In this document: positions 1-12,452 of the stretch, piece by piece | How the letters are laid out: every line of letters starts with the position of its first letter | How positions within the stretch are numbered: position 1 is the first letter of the stretch | Source: 66-474 sp035606235 | GTDB lineage: Bacteria > Pseudomonadota > Gammaproteobacteria > Xanthomonadales > Rhodanobacteraceae | Reading direction: 5' to 3' | Length of the DNA stretch: 64,000 nt | NCBI GenBank assembly: GCA_035606235.1 | Contig: DATNFU010000003.1 | Span: 5,011-69,010, forward strand | Notes under the pieces: model-generated | What the model was told of the DNA's origin: nothing | What the model saw: only the letters and a program-made list of their open reading frames with translations | Databases searched by the model: none | Program-made: the position numbers and the translations under genes

Positions 1-3000
1 CATAAAAGACATGGGTATAGCCCGTGCTGGTCAGCCAGCGCAGATGCGCCAGCAGATTGCCGGGCGCATAGGCCCATATCTCACTGCCGACCGGATGCGC
101 CGTGGCGTTCGATGCATAACTGCCTGTCGGCCCTTGCAGATCGATCGCATGGTGGGCCGCATCATAGAAGCCGCCATTGATGGCGTGCAGCAGCCCATCG
201 TCGGCGCCTACATACACCACCTGCCGACGATCGCGGTAGTAGCTACGGAACGTCGCATAAGTCCTGTCGCCGTAAATCTGGTCGAACGCCTCGACCGGGC
301 CGCCAACGACCAGCGGTGTGGAATCCACGATGTCGCCCAGCCGCATGGTGATGTCAGCGCCCTGCGCCGGCGCTCCCGGCGAATTGCATCCGGCCAGATT
401 GAGGCTGGTGCAATCAAACGAGAGCGTGCGGCCGCGCATGCCGGAAACCTCGACGCCGCGGATCCAGTTGACGATGTTCTTCGCTTCCGTCGGGTCGCCC
501 GCGCCACTGAAATCGCCGCTATTGAGGAATCCGTAGTTGCCGCTGACCACAGTAGTGTTCTTGCCGTTGACTTTCGTCGTCGTGGCCGCGCCGGAGAACC
601 CGGCAATCCCGCTCGGGCCGGTGCCACACAGACTGCTGGTGGTGCCACTGGTCGTGCCGCTCCACACGAAATTCGCTTCTTCGCCGGAATCCACCACGCC
701 GTTCTTGTTTTTGTCTATCCAGGTGAGAATGCAGCGACCGGTATTGGCATTGGACGTGTAGCTGCGCTGGGTGGCGAGCCCGGCGGCGTAGGTACTGGTC
801 GGCCCGGACCACAATTGGGATTCGGCATTCCACACGGTCGGCAATTTGGCCAGCGGATAGGTGTTGCAGGTCACCGTGGAGGTGTCCGCAGGATTGAACG
901 CGCGCGGATCGAACGTGGTCGGATCGGTCGGCACGCATTCCTGAAACTCGGGCTGGTTGGTGGACGGGTCGGTGATGAATACCGCGATGGGGTCAGTGGT
1001 GTAATCCGAAAGCGAGCACCCGCTGGAACAACTGGCCGGGCTGGCCACGCTGCCGTTCTCGCGCAACAGGCCAAACGCGTCCACCCACAGGGTATCAAGC
1101 GAGCCCGTCCACGCCACCGTGCGCGGCGGTGTCTTGGTATCGGACAACGCCGATTGATAGGTCGCGCGATAGGCAACGCCGATGCCATTGATGTTGTTCG
1201 CCACGACGGCTGCGGCGGTGCCCGAACCGGCACGTTGCAGGATCGCGTTGAAGGTGCGCGTCAAGCTGTTCAGCAACTGCGTCGGATTACGCACCAGGAA
1301 ATAATTGTCGGGGATGCCATCAGCGCCCGGCGTGCCGTCAAAGTTGTTCTGGCTGTCCCATTCCGATTGCTGGTCAGGCTTGTTGTTGTTGTTCTGATCC
1401 TGGAAGCCGCCGTACTTGGCCGCGAACCACAGCGGGTTCTGCAGCGGCACCTGCTCCGACGGGCCGGTGGTGAGCTTGTCCACCGTCGGCGGCCCCCAGG
1501 TCGTCGCGCCGCCGATGCTGCCGAACAGCAGGCTGCCGTTCTCGTTGCCGGGCCGCAACACCGGGAAAGTGGCGCCGGAAGTCGGATTGCCGTTGCCCGC
1601 GTTGAACGCGCCGCCGGCGGTATAACCGGCCTGCATCGCATTGCCCGCGTAGGTGGCCAGCACTTCGGTGCGCACCAGCATCTGGCTTTCCTGGATATTG
1701 CCGGCGTTGCAGGAATTGGACGTGGTGCCTTCACAAATATCCGGGGTGCCATCGTTATTGCCGTCGTAGCTGCAAGCAGCGCCACGGCAGTAGCTCACCA
1801 TCTCGATCATGTCCTGATCGTGGTCGTTGCCCCATTGCGAGTCTTCCCACACGATCTCGAAACTGCCTTGGGTCGCCCCGTGCGCATCCGAAGCCGAGGG
1901 CAGCCCGAACGTATGACAGGGGTTGCTGCTGGTTCCGCAAACACCCGGATTGCTCGGAGCCTGACCGCTGACGACTTTCAGCCAGTCGCTTTGGGAAAGC
2001 GTGGTGGAAGTTTGCGTGCCCAGAACCAGATTGCCGAGATAGCAACTGCGCCAGCCGGAACTTTTGCTCGTGGCGCTGCCGTTGTTGTTGGCCTGGCAGC
2101 CAGGAGTGATCGAAATGCTGTCATAAGCGCTTCCGCTGGTGCGCACCGGCACCTCGAACGTCGGCATGGTTTCCGCCAGCGCGATCGCGTAGGTCTCCAC
2201 TTTGTTCTTGAATCCGGCAGGCTTGGTCAGATCCGGCCGCATGTCGCTGATCCATGCCTCGTAGGCAAGGCCCGCCATCTGATAGCCGCCCTCCAACGAG
2301 GGTGTGTCGGGGCAAATGCCGAAGGTCTGGTTGAGATCGGTAATCTCGAATGGCGAGCACACGTCCTGAAATGTCGTCGAATCCAGCGCACCCTGGCGGC
2401 CAACCAGATATTTCAGCGGCGAGCCTGAAGTGGTCTTGGTGTCCAACCCTTCCAATTGCCCAACCAGCGTGGTGGCAGGGCCGGCTTCGAGATTCAAGTT
2501 GACGGTGGGTATCTCATCACTGTCGAACGAATCCAGACCCGTGCTGATCACCACGATGCTGCACTGCGCGCAGTAGGCGTTGCCGCCATTCTTGGGACTG
2601 CGGTAGGGATCCAGCCAGGTCGTCAGCGTCGGCAGGCCAAGCAGAGATGCGCCGCCGGTGTTGCTCTGGTCGATCATGGCCGCGGTAGGCGAATCGCCGC
2701 CCGCAGCACTCGTTCCCTTGATGTACCGCAACGCCTCCGCATACATCTCCGCAAGCGGATTACCGGAATCCTTGCATTGATATGCCGGGGTCGAACCGCC
2801 GGAACCATCCGGGTCGAGGATATGACCGTTGGCGCCGCTGACATCGCGTTGCAGGATGCCGAAGGTCGGGCAGTCGGTGGTGTAGTCCTGCCTGGTCGGA
2901 TCCCACGAGGTGATCTTGAACCGGCTCAGGGTGTTGATGATGCCTTCGTCGCCAGCGGCTTGGTTGCAGAACTGGCCAGTGGTGAGGTTGACCTCGTCCA

Positions 3001-4105
3001 CCTTGCCGACGGTGGGCTCGTAATCACAGGCGGTGCTGCTGTTGTTGCCGGCAAACAAGCCGATGTCGCGACGCAGGATGCCGCCGTCGCGAGGCTTGGA
3101 ATAACTCCCCGAGATCAGGCCGAAGCGTAACGAGCCATTCTCGCCATAGCTTTGCAAGAGCCCGGCAGGTTTGTGATGCGCAATCACCGTGCCGGTGCTG
3201 GAAGTTTCATCGTATTCGCGGCAGAAGGTCTCGAGATAAGTGGTGTTGTCGCAGACGTCCACCCGCGCGGTCAGTGTGGTCGAACCACTGTTGGAAGCGT
3301 CATCGTTGGGGTTGATGTCGGAGGAGCACTTGGTGATGTCCCCGCTGCAGAACGTACTGACCACGTCCTCGCGCCACATGCATTGCTCGCGTGCAGTGGA
3401 GGCCCATTGATAAAACGCGCCCTGGGCAACGCGTATCTGCGGCTCGCTGGTGGTGGTCGGCGAGGTGTTGCACATCGAAATCGTGCCAGAGAACGGCGTG
3501 TATTTGTTGGTGTCGCTGCCGGTGTACACCTTTGACCAGGAATGCAGATCGCTTGGAATATAGGAGCGCTCGAGTATTGTCTGGTCTGGGCTGGTGCTGT
3601 CCACCACCCGATTGCCGCCATACATCACGTAGCGCAGCACGTCGATGCGGCTCATCGACACCCAGTTCATGAAGTTGCCACTGTAAGTGGTGCCATCACA
3701 CTGGTGATTCGTGGCGGAGCCGGAAACCTTGAATGCACCGGCGCCGTTTTTCCCGCTGACCGTCACCGAAGAGTCATAGGCGTAGCAAAGGGTCGGGTCG
3801 AAGTAGCCCGCGTATGCGTAATTGTTGTTGTAGGTGGTGTCCGGAACCCCGTTATTGGTGAGATCGGTGTAATCGGTGTAGGCCTTGATATAGAGCTGCT
3901 CGTCGCGCGACATCACCAGCATCACCAGCGGCGGCACCTTGCCCGTGTTCTGCAGCGGGTACAGCGTCGGCTGGGTGTTCGGATTGGAGGTGATCGCGGC
4001 GCGGCCGATCACGGCGAACAGCAGCGGCGCGGCCAGCAGCGCCCACACGCCCGCAAGGAAAATGCTCTTGCGGGATGACTTGAACGCGAATTTGCCGATG
4101 GACAT
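1..4105 (-). CDS. pilY1: Type IV pilus assembly/tip adhesin PilY1 (C-terminus beyond window)
   Basis: The frame is open from ATG at 4105 to the left edge (1368 codons), so the C-terminus and stop codon lie outside. The N-terminus has a basic stretch and a hydrophobic segment (about residues 14-30), fitting a signal peptide or anchor. Near residue 140 is the PilY1-like pair FMNW and MSRIDVLRYVMYGG. A hydrophobic strand reading IVVISTGLDSFD lies near residue 520. The C-terminal part has hallmarks of the PilY1 beta-propeller: GDIVDSTPLVVGGP, then VVYVGADDGLLHAING, then GSEIWAYAP close to the edge. The known family role is pilus priming, retraction control and adhesion at the pilus tip. It is the last visible gene of the operon, 32 nt after pilX. 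The calcium site and final propeller blades are not visible. Confidence 0.93.
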   Translation of the reverse strand, partial: MSIGKFAFKSSRKSIFLAGVWALLAAPLLFAVIGRAAITSNPNTQPTLYPLQNTGKVPPLVMLVMSRDEQLYIKAYTDYTDLTNNGVPDTTYNNNYAYAGYFDPTLCYAYDSSVTVSGKNGAGAFKVSGSATNHQCDGTTYSGNFMNWVSMSRIDVLRYVMYGGNRVVDSTSPDQTILERSYIPSDLHSWSKVYTGSDTNKYTPFSGTISMCNTSPTTTSEPQIRVAQGAFYQWASTAREQCMWREDVVSTFCSGDITKCSSDINPNDDASNSGSTTLTARVDVCDNTTYLETFCREYDETSSTGTVIAHHKPAGLLQSYGENGSLRFGLISGSYSKPRDGGILRRDIGLFAGNNSSTACDYEPTVGKVDEVNLTTGQFCNQAAGDEGIINTLSRFKITSWDPTRQDYTTDCPTFGILQRDVSGANGHILDPDGSGGSTPAYQCKDSGNPLAEMYAEALRYIKGTSAAGGDSPTAAMIDQSNTGGASLLGLPTLTTWLDPYRSPKNGGNAYCAQCSIVVISTGLDSFDSDEIPTVNLNLEAGPATTLVGQLEGLDTKTTSGSPLKYLVGRQGALDSTTFQDVCSPFEITDLNQTFGICPDTPSLEGGYQMAGLAYEAWISDMRPDLTKPAGFKNKVETYAIALAETMPTFEVPVRTSGSAYDSISITPGCQANNNGSATSKSSGWRSCYLGNLVLGTQTSTTLSQSDWLKVVSGQAPSNPGVCGTSSNPCHTFGLPSASDAHGATQGSFEIVWEDSQWGNDHDQDMIEMVSYCRGAACSYDGNNDGTPDICEGTTSNSCNAGNIQESQMLVRTEVLATYAGNAMQAGYTAGGAFNAGNGNPTSGATFPVLRPGNENGSLLFGSIGGATTWGPPTVDKLTTGPSEQVPLQNPLWFAAKYGGFQDQNNNNKPDQQSEWDSQNNFDGTPGADGIPDNYFLVRNPTQLLNSLTRTFNAILQRAGSGTAAAVVANNINGIGVAYRATYQSALSDTKTPPRTVAWTGSLDTLWVDAFGLLRENGSVASPASCSSGCSLSDYTTDPIAVFITDPSTNQPEFQECVPTDPTTFDPRAFNPADTSTVTCNTYPLAKLPTVWNAESQLWSGPTSTYAAGLATQRSYTSNANTGRCILTWIDKNKNGVVDSGEEANFVWSGTTSGTTSSLCGTGPSGIAGFSGAATTTKVNGKNTTVVSGNYGFLNSGDFSGAGDPTEAKNIVNWIRGVEVSGMRGRTLSFDCTSLNLAGCNSPGAPAQGADITMRLGDIVDSTPLVVGGPVEAFDQIYGDRTYATFRSYYRDRRQVVYVGADDGLLHAINGGFYDAAHHAIDLQGPTGSYASNATAHPVGSEIWAYAPGNLLAHLRWLTSTGYTHVFY

Positions 4106-4137
4106 AGGATTCTCGTTGCGCTTCTTGCGCTATCCGA

Positions 4138-4839
4138 TCAATTGAAAATGCCGTATTGCGCGATGGTGACCGCGCGACCATTGCTGCCATCGGAGGGAGA
4201 CAGTCCGATGCTTTGCACCTGGAACATCTGCATGACCGAACCTCCGCCATGCCCCAATCCCTGGTATCTCGCACTCATCGCATTGTTGTTGCCCGGAAGA
4301 TTCAACGTGGAATCGGGAATCACCGAAATTGCGGCGGCGATCTTGCCGAGGCCACTTGGATTGTTCTGGGTAAGGGTGAGGTCGGTTACCCAACTCGAAG
4401 GCGCGTACGGTGCCTCACCCACATCGAGTGAGCCGGTAATCTGCTTGAGCGCCGTGGGCGCGGCCTTGATCGCGGTCTCGAACGTATTCACCAGCGGGCA
4501 ATTGGCCGAGCTGACCGGGAGGCTTGCCTTGGGGCAAACCGTGCTCCAGTCGAAATCATTGTCCGGCGCGCTGCCGCCCCAACTTACCGGCCAGCCGCTG
4601 TTCAACAGATTCGCGGCGAGGAATGGCCCCATGATGCCGCGCATCGAATCCGACATCTGGAACGCTTCCTCGTGGCGCGCGACATTGGTGGCCATGCGCA
4701 TTTCCAGGAAGGTGCTCTGCATCGCGATCACCGCCACCAGCGACAGCACGACCAGAAACACCATGCCGACGAACAGCGCGATGCCACGCTGACGCGAAGG
4801 CGCGGGAACGGGACGACAGCGGGTCAGCAAGGTTTGCAT
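4138..4839 (-). CDS. pilX: Minor pilin PilX
   Basis: This 233-residue protein has a prepilin-like N-terminus: a basic leader ending QRG, then IALFVGMVFLVVLSLVAVI, a hydrophobic helix typical of the PilX N-terminal domain. As usual for PilX, the mature position 5 lacks the classic Glu of major pilins; a Glu appears further on, in STFLEMRMA. Family knowledge places PilX in the minor-pilin tip complex with PilV, PilW and PilY1, processed by prepilin peptidase PilD at the inner membrane. The start is one nt after the pilW stop (TGA-C-ATG), so translation is probably coupled. Confidence 0.9.
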   Translation of the reverse strand: MQTLLTRCRPVPAPSRQRGIALFVGMVFLVVLSLVAVIAMQSTFLEMRMATNVARHEEAFQMSDSMRGIMGPFLAANLLNSGWPVSWGGSAPDNDFDWSTVCPKASLPVSSANCPLVNTFETAIKAAPTALKQITGSLDVGEAPYAPSSWVTDLTLTQNNPSGLGKIAAAISVIPDSTLNLPGNNNAMSARYQGLGHGGGSVMQMFQVQSIGLSPSDGSNGRAVTIAQYGIFN

Positions 4840-4840
4840 G

Positions 4841-6007
4841 TCAGATCTGCCGGATGAGGTTGCGCAGTTGCACCACAGCGTTCATCTGCGCACGAGTGTA
4901 TTGCTGGGGTTTGTCGCCAAGCGACGTGCTCGTATTGAAGCCTGTACAGCCGCTCACGATTTGTGCGGTGCCGTCTGCGGCGATGCTGTATTCGCAGTCG
5001 CTCGAGAGCCGCAGCGGATATTTCACATTGGTGACATCCGTGGTTTGGCTGTCAAACGGGTGCGGGAGCGCGGTATCGCGCGTCTGCGAGCGCAGCACAT
5101 AACCGATCCGCACCGCGATCACGTTGGCCCAGTCACCGGCCGCCATTCCATTGGCGTCCCTGTACTGCACCGGCGTCGGACTCTTGTTTGGATCGGCCGG
5201 GTTGCGCAGACCATATTCGAACTGCAACTGCTCCACGCCCTCCACCACCGGCTCATTGATCAAGGTGCCGGTGCTGTCCAGCCGCATCCTCATTAGCGTG
5301 GGAATCGGATGACCCCCGTCGGACGCTGCGCTGCAATCGGTGGCGCTACCAAGATCGCTGCACGGCCGCAGGTAATACATCTCGATCGCATAGGGGTAGA
5401 TGTAGGAACCCTGCTGCGGAGCGCCGGCGGCATCCGTGAACGGTAACTGCTTGAGGTAATTGCCGGCGAACAGCACGCCGTAGGTGCCGGCGCGAGCTTC
5501 CAGATAGATCTGCTTGGAGTTCAAGGTCGGCACGGTGGTTGCCGACCACGGCACAGCGTCGGCATCGGCATAGCGCACGACCAGCACATCGCTTCCACCG
5601 ACATAATTGGCGGCATCCACGCAATCCTTGACCGGGAATCCGGTGCCGCTGGAAGTGCCGTCATAACCAAATACAGCATCTTTGGCGTCCAACGCCCAGG
5701 CTTGATTGCAACTGCCACTTGTTCCGCCGACGGCTGGCGTGCCAATGATCTGGTTTGCGTGGACACCACTCCAGTAGCTGGCCTGGCGCAGCGACCAGCC
5801 GATGCGGTCCATGGCGAAACGCATGTTCTCCTGGTTGTAATTGTTGGCTTCTTGCAAGTGGTACGCCTGACGGTTGGCCATCAACACGTTGATTAGTCCA
5901 GCCACGACCAGCGCGCCGAGCACGACCGCAATCATCATCTCGATGAGCGAAAAACCTGCGCTGCTCACGCGCGGTCTGGGCGAAACACGGCTCACAATGG
6001 AAATCAT
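4841..6007 (-). CDS. pilW: Minor pilin PilW
   Basis: This is a 388-residue type IV pilus minor pilin. I chose ATG 6007 because it overlaps the pilV stop as ATGA and gives a normal leader. The processing site is G|FSLIEMMIAVVLGALVV with Glu at mature position 5, followed by the usual amphipathic N-terminal helix (NRQAYHLQEANNYNQENMR). An upstream in-frame start would add 24 residues that read as shadow of pilV. In the family, PilW joins PilV, PilX and PilY1 in the assembly-initiating tip complex. Length and motif match PilW of Lysobacterales. Confidence 0.92.
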   Translation of the reverse strand: MISIVSRVSPRPRVSSAGFSLIEMMIAVVLGALVVAGLINVLMANRQAYHLQEANNYNQENMRFAMDRIGWSLRQASYWSGVHANQIIGTPAVGGTSGSCNQAWALDAKDAVFGYDGTSSGTGFPVKDCVDAANYVGGSDVLVVRYADADAVPWSATTVPTLNSKQIYLEARAGTYGVLFAGNYLKQLPFTDAAGAPQQGSYIYPYAIEMYYLRPCSDLGSATDCSAASDGGHPIPTLMRMRLDSTGTLINEPVVEGVEQLQFEYGLRNPADPNKSPTPVQYRDANGMAAGDWANVIAVRIGYVLRSQTRDTALPHPFDSQTTDVTNVKYPLRLSSDCEYSIAADGTAQIVSGCTGFNTSTSLGDKPQQYTRAQMNAVVQLRNLIRQI

Positions 6008-6498
6008 CCGCCGGCCCTCGGGACAAACACGAAACTGTCGGATTCGTTGCCGCTGCCGATGACGCCCAGGCCGCCCCACTGCACGGTAATCGTGTAGGTA
6101 CCATCGCCATTGCTGAGCACCTGCCCCATGGCAGCCGATGTGCTCCCGGTCACCGGCATCGCGGCGGACATCTGATTCAACCAGGCGTTCAAATCATTGT
6201 TGGCGACCTGCGCGGACGTGCATGCAGACGACGAGCAATCGGTATAAGTGGGCGGCGTGCCGCCCGTCCAGACATAATCGCCGTCACTAACGCCCTGCGG
6301 ATTGGCCTGCATGCGATCGGCCAGGCTGCGCGCCTGCAGGACGGCAACGCTGCGCGCGCCGGAATCCTTGGTGAAGGTCGCGCCGCGCAATTGCATCAGC
6401 GCAAGGCCGAGCAGGCCGAGGCTGAAAATAACGATCGCGACCAGCACCTCGATCATGGATACGCCGCGCGCGGCGCGCGGCGAAACGAAACCGATCAT
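6004..6498 (-). CDS. pilV: Minor pilin PilV
   Basis: This is a 164-residue minor pilin (type IV pilus modification protein PilV). The leader ends ARG, followed by VSMIEVLVAIVIFSLGLLGLA with Glu at mature position 5. The start at 6498 is set by a GGGGAG ribosome-binding site nine nt upstream; longer in-frame starts would lengthen the leader implausibly. It is the first gene of the visible pilV-pilW-pilX-pilY1 operon. No fimT or fimU gene precedes it: the next gene upstream is a divergent tRNA, so those pilins, if present, are encoded elsewhere. Confidence 0.9.
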   Translation of the reverse strand: MIGFVSPRAARGVSMIEVLVAIVIFSLGLLGLALMQLRGATFTKDSGARSVAVLQARSLADRMQANPQGVSDGDYVWTGGTPPTYTDCSSSACTSAQVANNDLNAWLNQMSAAMPVTGSTSAAMGQVLSNGDGTYTITVQWGGLGVIGSGNESDSFVFVPRAGG

Positions 6499-6665
6499 GT
6501 TCAATGACTCCCCAGCGCCCATGCTCTCGCACCCTGTTGACGCAAGGTGCAGCATCGCTCCGCCGGAGGCAACCGCCAAGCACGAGGCGACGAGTGGTCG
6601 GGAGTGGCCGATGAGCGGCAGCCTGGTCGAACTTTCCCGGAGGCGCCGACAGCCGGCATGCCCGT

Positions 6666-6694
6666 TTGCGCGGAATCGGCGCGGCCTCTAAACT
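6666..6694 (+). promoter_or_regulatory. Predicted sigma70 promoter of tRNA-Thr
   Basis: TTGCGC at 6666-6671 and TAAACT at 6689-6694 are separated by 17 bp. The -10 lies 12 bp before the tRNA 5' end, a normal distance for a stable RNA gene. Both boxes are read by eye and the -35 is only a partial match. Confidence 0.5.
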
Positions 6695-6706
6695 TGCGGG
6701 CTGCGT

Positions 6707-6779
<73 letters not shown>

Positions 6780-6799
6780 TCACGAACCCGTGGCCCGTT

Positions 6800-6908
6800 C
6801 TTGCATGGCGCCCGCTGCGGTCGGCAGCCATGCCTCACCTGGGCCCTTGCGCGATGCCATTCAAGGCGTCGCATGAACGCGGACTTCCGCCTGCAAGCGC
6901 TCCTACAA
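6800..6908. repeat. Intergenic palindromic repeat, family B, copy 1
   Basis: This shares ordered blocks with 21106-21248 and 57427-57582: CATGCCTCACC, then GATGCC with a matching GGCGTC or GGCATC arm, then CCTGCAAGC and CTCCTACAA at the end. The right end overlaps the last codon and stop codon of ispH. It is degenerate in the middle. Read by eye. Confidence 0.6.
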
Positions 6909-7856
6909 ATGCGGCTTCATATCCGCACGCAATTCCCTCGGCAGCGCGAACGTGACGTCCTCGGGTTCGCCATGCAATTCGCGAACCGACACCGCGCCCA
7001 GAGTGCGCAGATGCGCGATCACTTCGCGCACGAGTTGTTCGGGCGCGGAGGCGCCTGCGGTGACGCCGATTTTCCGGATGTCTTGCAACCAGGCGCTGTC
7101 GATGCTGGCGGGGCCGTCGATCAGGAAGGCGCGCACGCCCTGCTTTTCGGCCAGTTCGCGCAGGCGATTGGAATTGGAGCTGTTGCGCGAGCCGACCACC
7201 AGCACCAGGTCGGATTCATTCGCGAGGTCGCGTACCGCATCCTGGCGATTCTGCGTCGCGTAGCAGATGTCGTCCTTGCGCGGACCCTCGATCGCCGGAA
7301 ATTTCTCCTTCAATGCGGAGATGATGGCTTTCGTGTCATCCACCGACAGCGTCGTTTGCGTGACATAGGCCAGCGCGTCGGGTCGTGCGACTTTCAATGC
7401 CGCAACATCCTCCAGTCTTTCGATCAAGTGGATCGCGCCCATATTGCGCGCCTCCCATTGACCCATCGTCCCCTCCACTTCCGGATGGCCGGCGTGGCCG
7501 ATCAGCACCACGTCGCGGCCTTGGCGGCCGTGTCGGGCGACTTCCATATGCACTTTCGTGACCAGCGGGCAGGTCGCGTCGAACACCTTCAACCCGCGTT
7601 GCGCGGCTTCCTCGCGCACGGCCTGGGAGACGCCATGCGCGCTGAAGATCACCGTGGCGCCATCGGGCACTTCGGAAAGCTCGTCCACGAACACCGCGCC
7701 CTTGCGCTTGAGATCCTCGACCACGTAGCGGTTGTGCACGACCTCATGGCGTACGTGGATCGGTGCGCCGTAGCTTTCCAGCGCGCGCTCCACGATCGCA
7801 ATGGCGCGATCGACGCCGGCGCAGAACCCGCGCGGGTTGGCGAGGATGATTTCCAT
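6903..7856 (-). CDS. ispH: 4-hydroxy-3-methylbut-2-enyl diphosphate reductase
   Basis: This is the last enzyme of the MEP isoprenoid pathway, reducing HMBPP to IPP and DMAPP with a [4Fe-4S] cluster. The 317-residue length is normal. The three cluster cysteines are visible at Cys12 (NPRGFCAG), Cys96 (DATCPLV) and in DICYATQNRQ near residue 197. Substrate histidines His41 (EVVHNRYVV) and His74 (SAHGVS) are also present. The start lies 3 nt after the lspA stop, in the ileS-lspA-ispH operon. The TAG stop lies within the end of a family B repeat. Confidence 0.97.
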   Translation of the reverse strand: MEIILANPRGFCAGVDRAIAIVERALESYGAPIHVRHEVVHNRYVVEDLKRKGAVFVDELSEVPDGATVIFSAHGVSQAVREEAAQRGLKVFDATCPLVTKVHMEVARHGRQGRDVVLIGHAGHPEVEGTMGQWEARNMGAIHLIERLEDVAALKVARPDALAYVTQTTLSVDDTKAIISALKEKFPAIEGPRKDDICYATQNRQDAVRDLANESDLVLVVGSRNSSNSNRLRELAEKQGVRAFLIDGPASIDSAWLQDIRKIGVTAGASAPEQLVREVIAHLRTLGAVSVRELHGEPEDVTFALPRELRADMKPHL

Positions 7857-7859
7857 GCC

Positions 7860-8356
7860 TCAATTATCCCGCCGCGGGTTGTGCACGAACAGCCCGAACG
7901 CAATCAACGCAATCGCGCCGACGCAGATCGCCGAATCCGCCACATTGAACGCCGGCCACGACCAGCGCTGCCAATAAACCTGGATGAAATCGGTAACCTG
8001 TCCGCGCACGACGCGGTCAATCAGGTTGCCGATCGCGCCGCCCACGATCAGCGCCAGCGGCAGCGCGGTGCGCCACTCGCCGCGCGGCGTGCGTGCGATC
8101 CACACGATCAACGCGATGCACACGATCACCGCCAGCGCCCCGAACAGCCACACCTGCCAGCCGGAGCCGCCGGCCAGGAATGAGAACGCGGCGCCCGTGT
8201 TGAAGGCAAGCGTCCAGTTCAGAACGTGCGGGATCACTGCCTGCGGCAGGTATGGCGTGAGCTTTTGCAGTACCAGCCACTTGGTCCACTGGTCGAGCGC
8301 GATGATCGCAGCGGAGACCAGAAGCCACGGCAGCGCGTTGCGGCTTGGGATGCGCA

Positions 8357-8357
<1 letters not shown>
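7860..8357 (-). CDS. lspA: Lipoprotein signal peptidase (signal peptidase II)
   Basis: A 165-residue inner-membrane aspartyl protease that cleaves the signal peptide of prolipoproteins after lipidation. It has four hydrophobic segments. The family motifs are DQWTKW near the first helix, FNTGAAFSFL, GNLIDRVVRGQVTDF and FNVADSAI; the catalytic aspartates are in the last two. I chose ATG 8357 because it overlaps the ileS stop by one nt (TGATG) and gives the usual family length. Its substrates in this window would include the BamC-like lipoprotein. Confidence 0.96.
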
Positions 8358-11296
<2,939 letters not shown>

Positions 11297-11366
11297 TGAA
11301 CAGAGTTGCTGGTTGTCAGTTGTCAGTTGTTAGTGTCGGATAGATGTCGGAACGCCCGAATCATCT

Positions 11367-11481
11367 TGTCGTCATTCCGGGGCCGTTCGCGGCTTCATCG
11401 CAAACGGAACCCGGAACCATCCTGATCTTTATCGGATGCAACAAAAGCGAATGGATCCCGGCTTTCGCCGGGATCACGAAC
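11367..11481. repeat. Intergenic palindromic repeat, family A, copy 1 (overlaps ribF 3' end)
   Basis: Left end TCGTCATTCCGGG and right end ATCCCGGCTTTCGCCGGGAT form the recognisable ends; the inner part has GAACCCGGAACC. The same ends recur at 15682, 20440, 23778, 27416, 29361, 34366 and 36760. The right half (11395-11481) is translated as the last residues of ribF. Confidence 0.8.
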
Positions 11482-12429
11482 GTGAAACGTCTCGGCAAAT
11501 GCGGCCGCATGGAGCAACGCTCTTGCCTGCGCGGCATCCCGATCCATCTGCGCCTGCAATGCATCCAGGTCGGCAAAGGTTTGCTCGTCGCGCAACTTGG
11601 CGACGAATTCCACATCCAGCCGCTTGCCATAAAGATCGCCGTCGAACTCGAATAGATGCGCTTCCAACAACGGCTCGCGTCCGTCGAACATCGGGCGCAC
11701 GCCGAGGCTGGCCACGCCCGGCAGCGGCCGCGAATCCGCGCCATGCACCCTGATCGCAAAAATGCCTTGCACCGGCGAGACGCGCCGGCCCAGACGGATA
11801 TTCGCGGTCGGATAGCCCAGTTGATGGCCCACCCGGTTGCCGCGTACCACCCGTCCGCCGATGGTAAACGGGCGCCCGAGCAGGCGCGCGGCCTGCGCGA
11901 AATTGCCTGCGCCCAGCAACTCGCGAATGCGCGATGCGGACGCGCGCTCGCCTTCCGCGTCGACCGTCGCCAAGGTACGCACGTCGAAGCCGAATTGTGC
12001 TCCCAGTGTTTTCAGCAACGCGACATCCCCCGCGCGGCGATGACCGAAACGAAAATCCGCACCGACCCATACCTCGCGAGCATTCATGCGCTGCATCAAC
12101 ACCTCGCGCACAAAATCCTCGGCACCCATCGCGGCAAGTTTCGCATTGAAGCGCAGCAACAAGACCCGTTCGACACCGGCGTCGCCAAAGCCCCGCAATT
12201 TTTCGCGCAACGAGGACAAACGCGGCAGCGGCACCCTCGAAAAGAAAGCGCGCGGCAAGGGCTCGAAACTCACCACCGCGCAGGTCAACCCGCGCGCGGC
12301 GGCGCGCTCGCGTACGCGCGCCAGCAGCGCGGCATGGCCGCGATGCAGTCCATCAAAGGCGCCCACGGCCAGCACGCTGCCGACCGGAGCCAGGCACGGC
12401 CCCGCGGCATCCCGGAAGACCTTCATCAT
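11395..12429 (-). CDS. ribF: Bifunctional riboflavin kinase/FAD synthetase
   Basis: This makes FMN and FAD from riboflavin. The N-terminal adenylyltransferase domain begins with GAFDGLHRGH (nucleotide binding) and includes VGADFRFGHRRAGD; the C-terminal kinase domain has GNRVGHQLGYPTANI. The protein is 344 residues. The last ~29 residues after AETF, starting HVRDPGESRDPF, are encoded by a family A repeat, so the natural C-terminus appears to have been replaced or extended by the insertion. It sits between murJ (23-nt gap) and ileS, the usual order. Confidence 0.95.
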   Translation of the reverse strand: MMKVFRDAAGPCLAPVGSVLAVGAFDGLHRGHAALLARVRERAAARGLTCAVVSFEPLPRAFFSRVPLPRLSSLREKLRGFGDAGVERVLLLRFNAKLAAMGAEDFVREVLMQRMNAREVWVGADFRFGHRRAGDVALLKTLGAQFGFDVRTLATVDAEGERASASRIRELLGAGNFAQAARLLGRPFTIGGRVVRGNRVGHQLGYPTANIRLGRRVSPVQGIFAIRVHGADSRPLPGVASLGVRPMFDGREPLLEAHLFEFDGDLYGKRLDVEFVAKLRDEQTFADLDALQAQMDRDAAQARALLHAAAFAETFHVRDPGESRDPFAFVASDKDQDGSGFRLR

Positions 12430-12452
12430 GATGGAAGTATAGCGGTCGAAGC

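Noticed and set aside
11..2428. 805-codon open frame on the plus strand opposite pilY1
   Set aside because: It is antisense to a clear PilY1 frame and has no recognisable domain; GC-rich codon bias on the coding strand leaves such frames open.
6801..8183. 460-codon plus-strand open frame opposite ispH and lspA
   Set aside because: Antisense to two clear genes; no domain.
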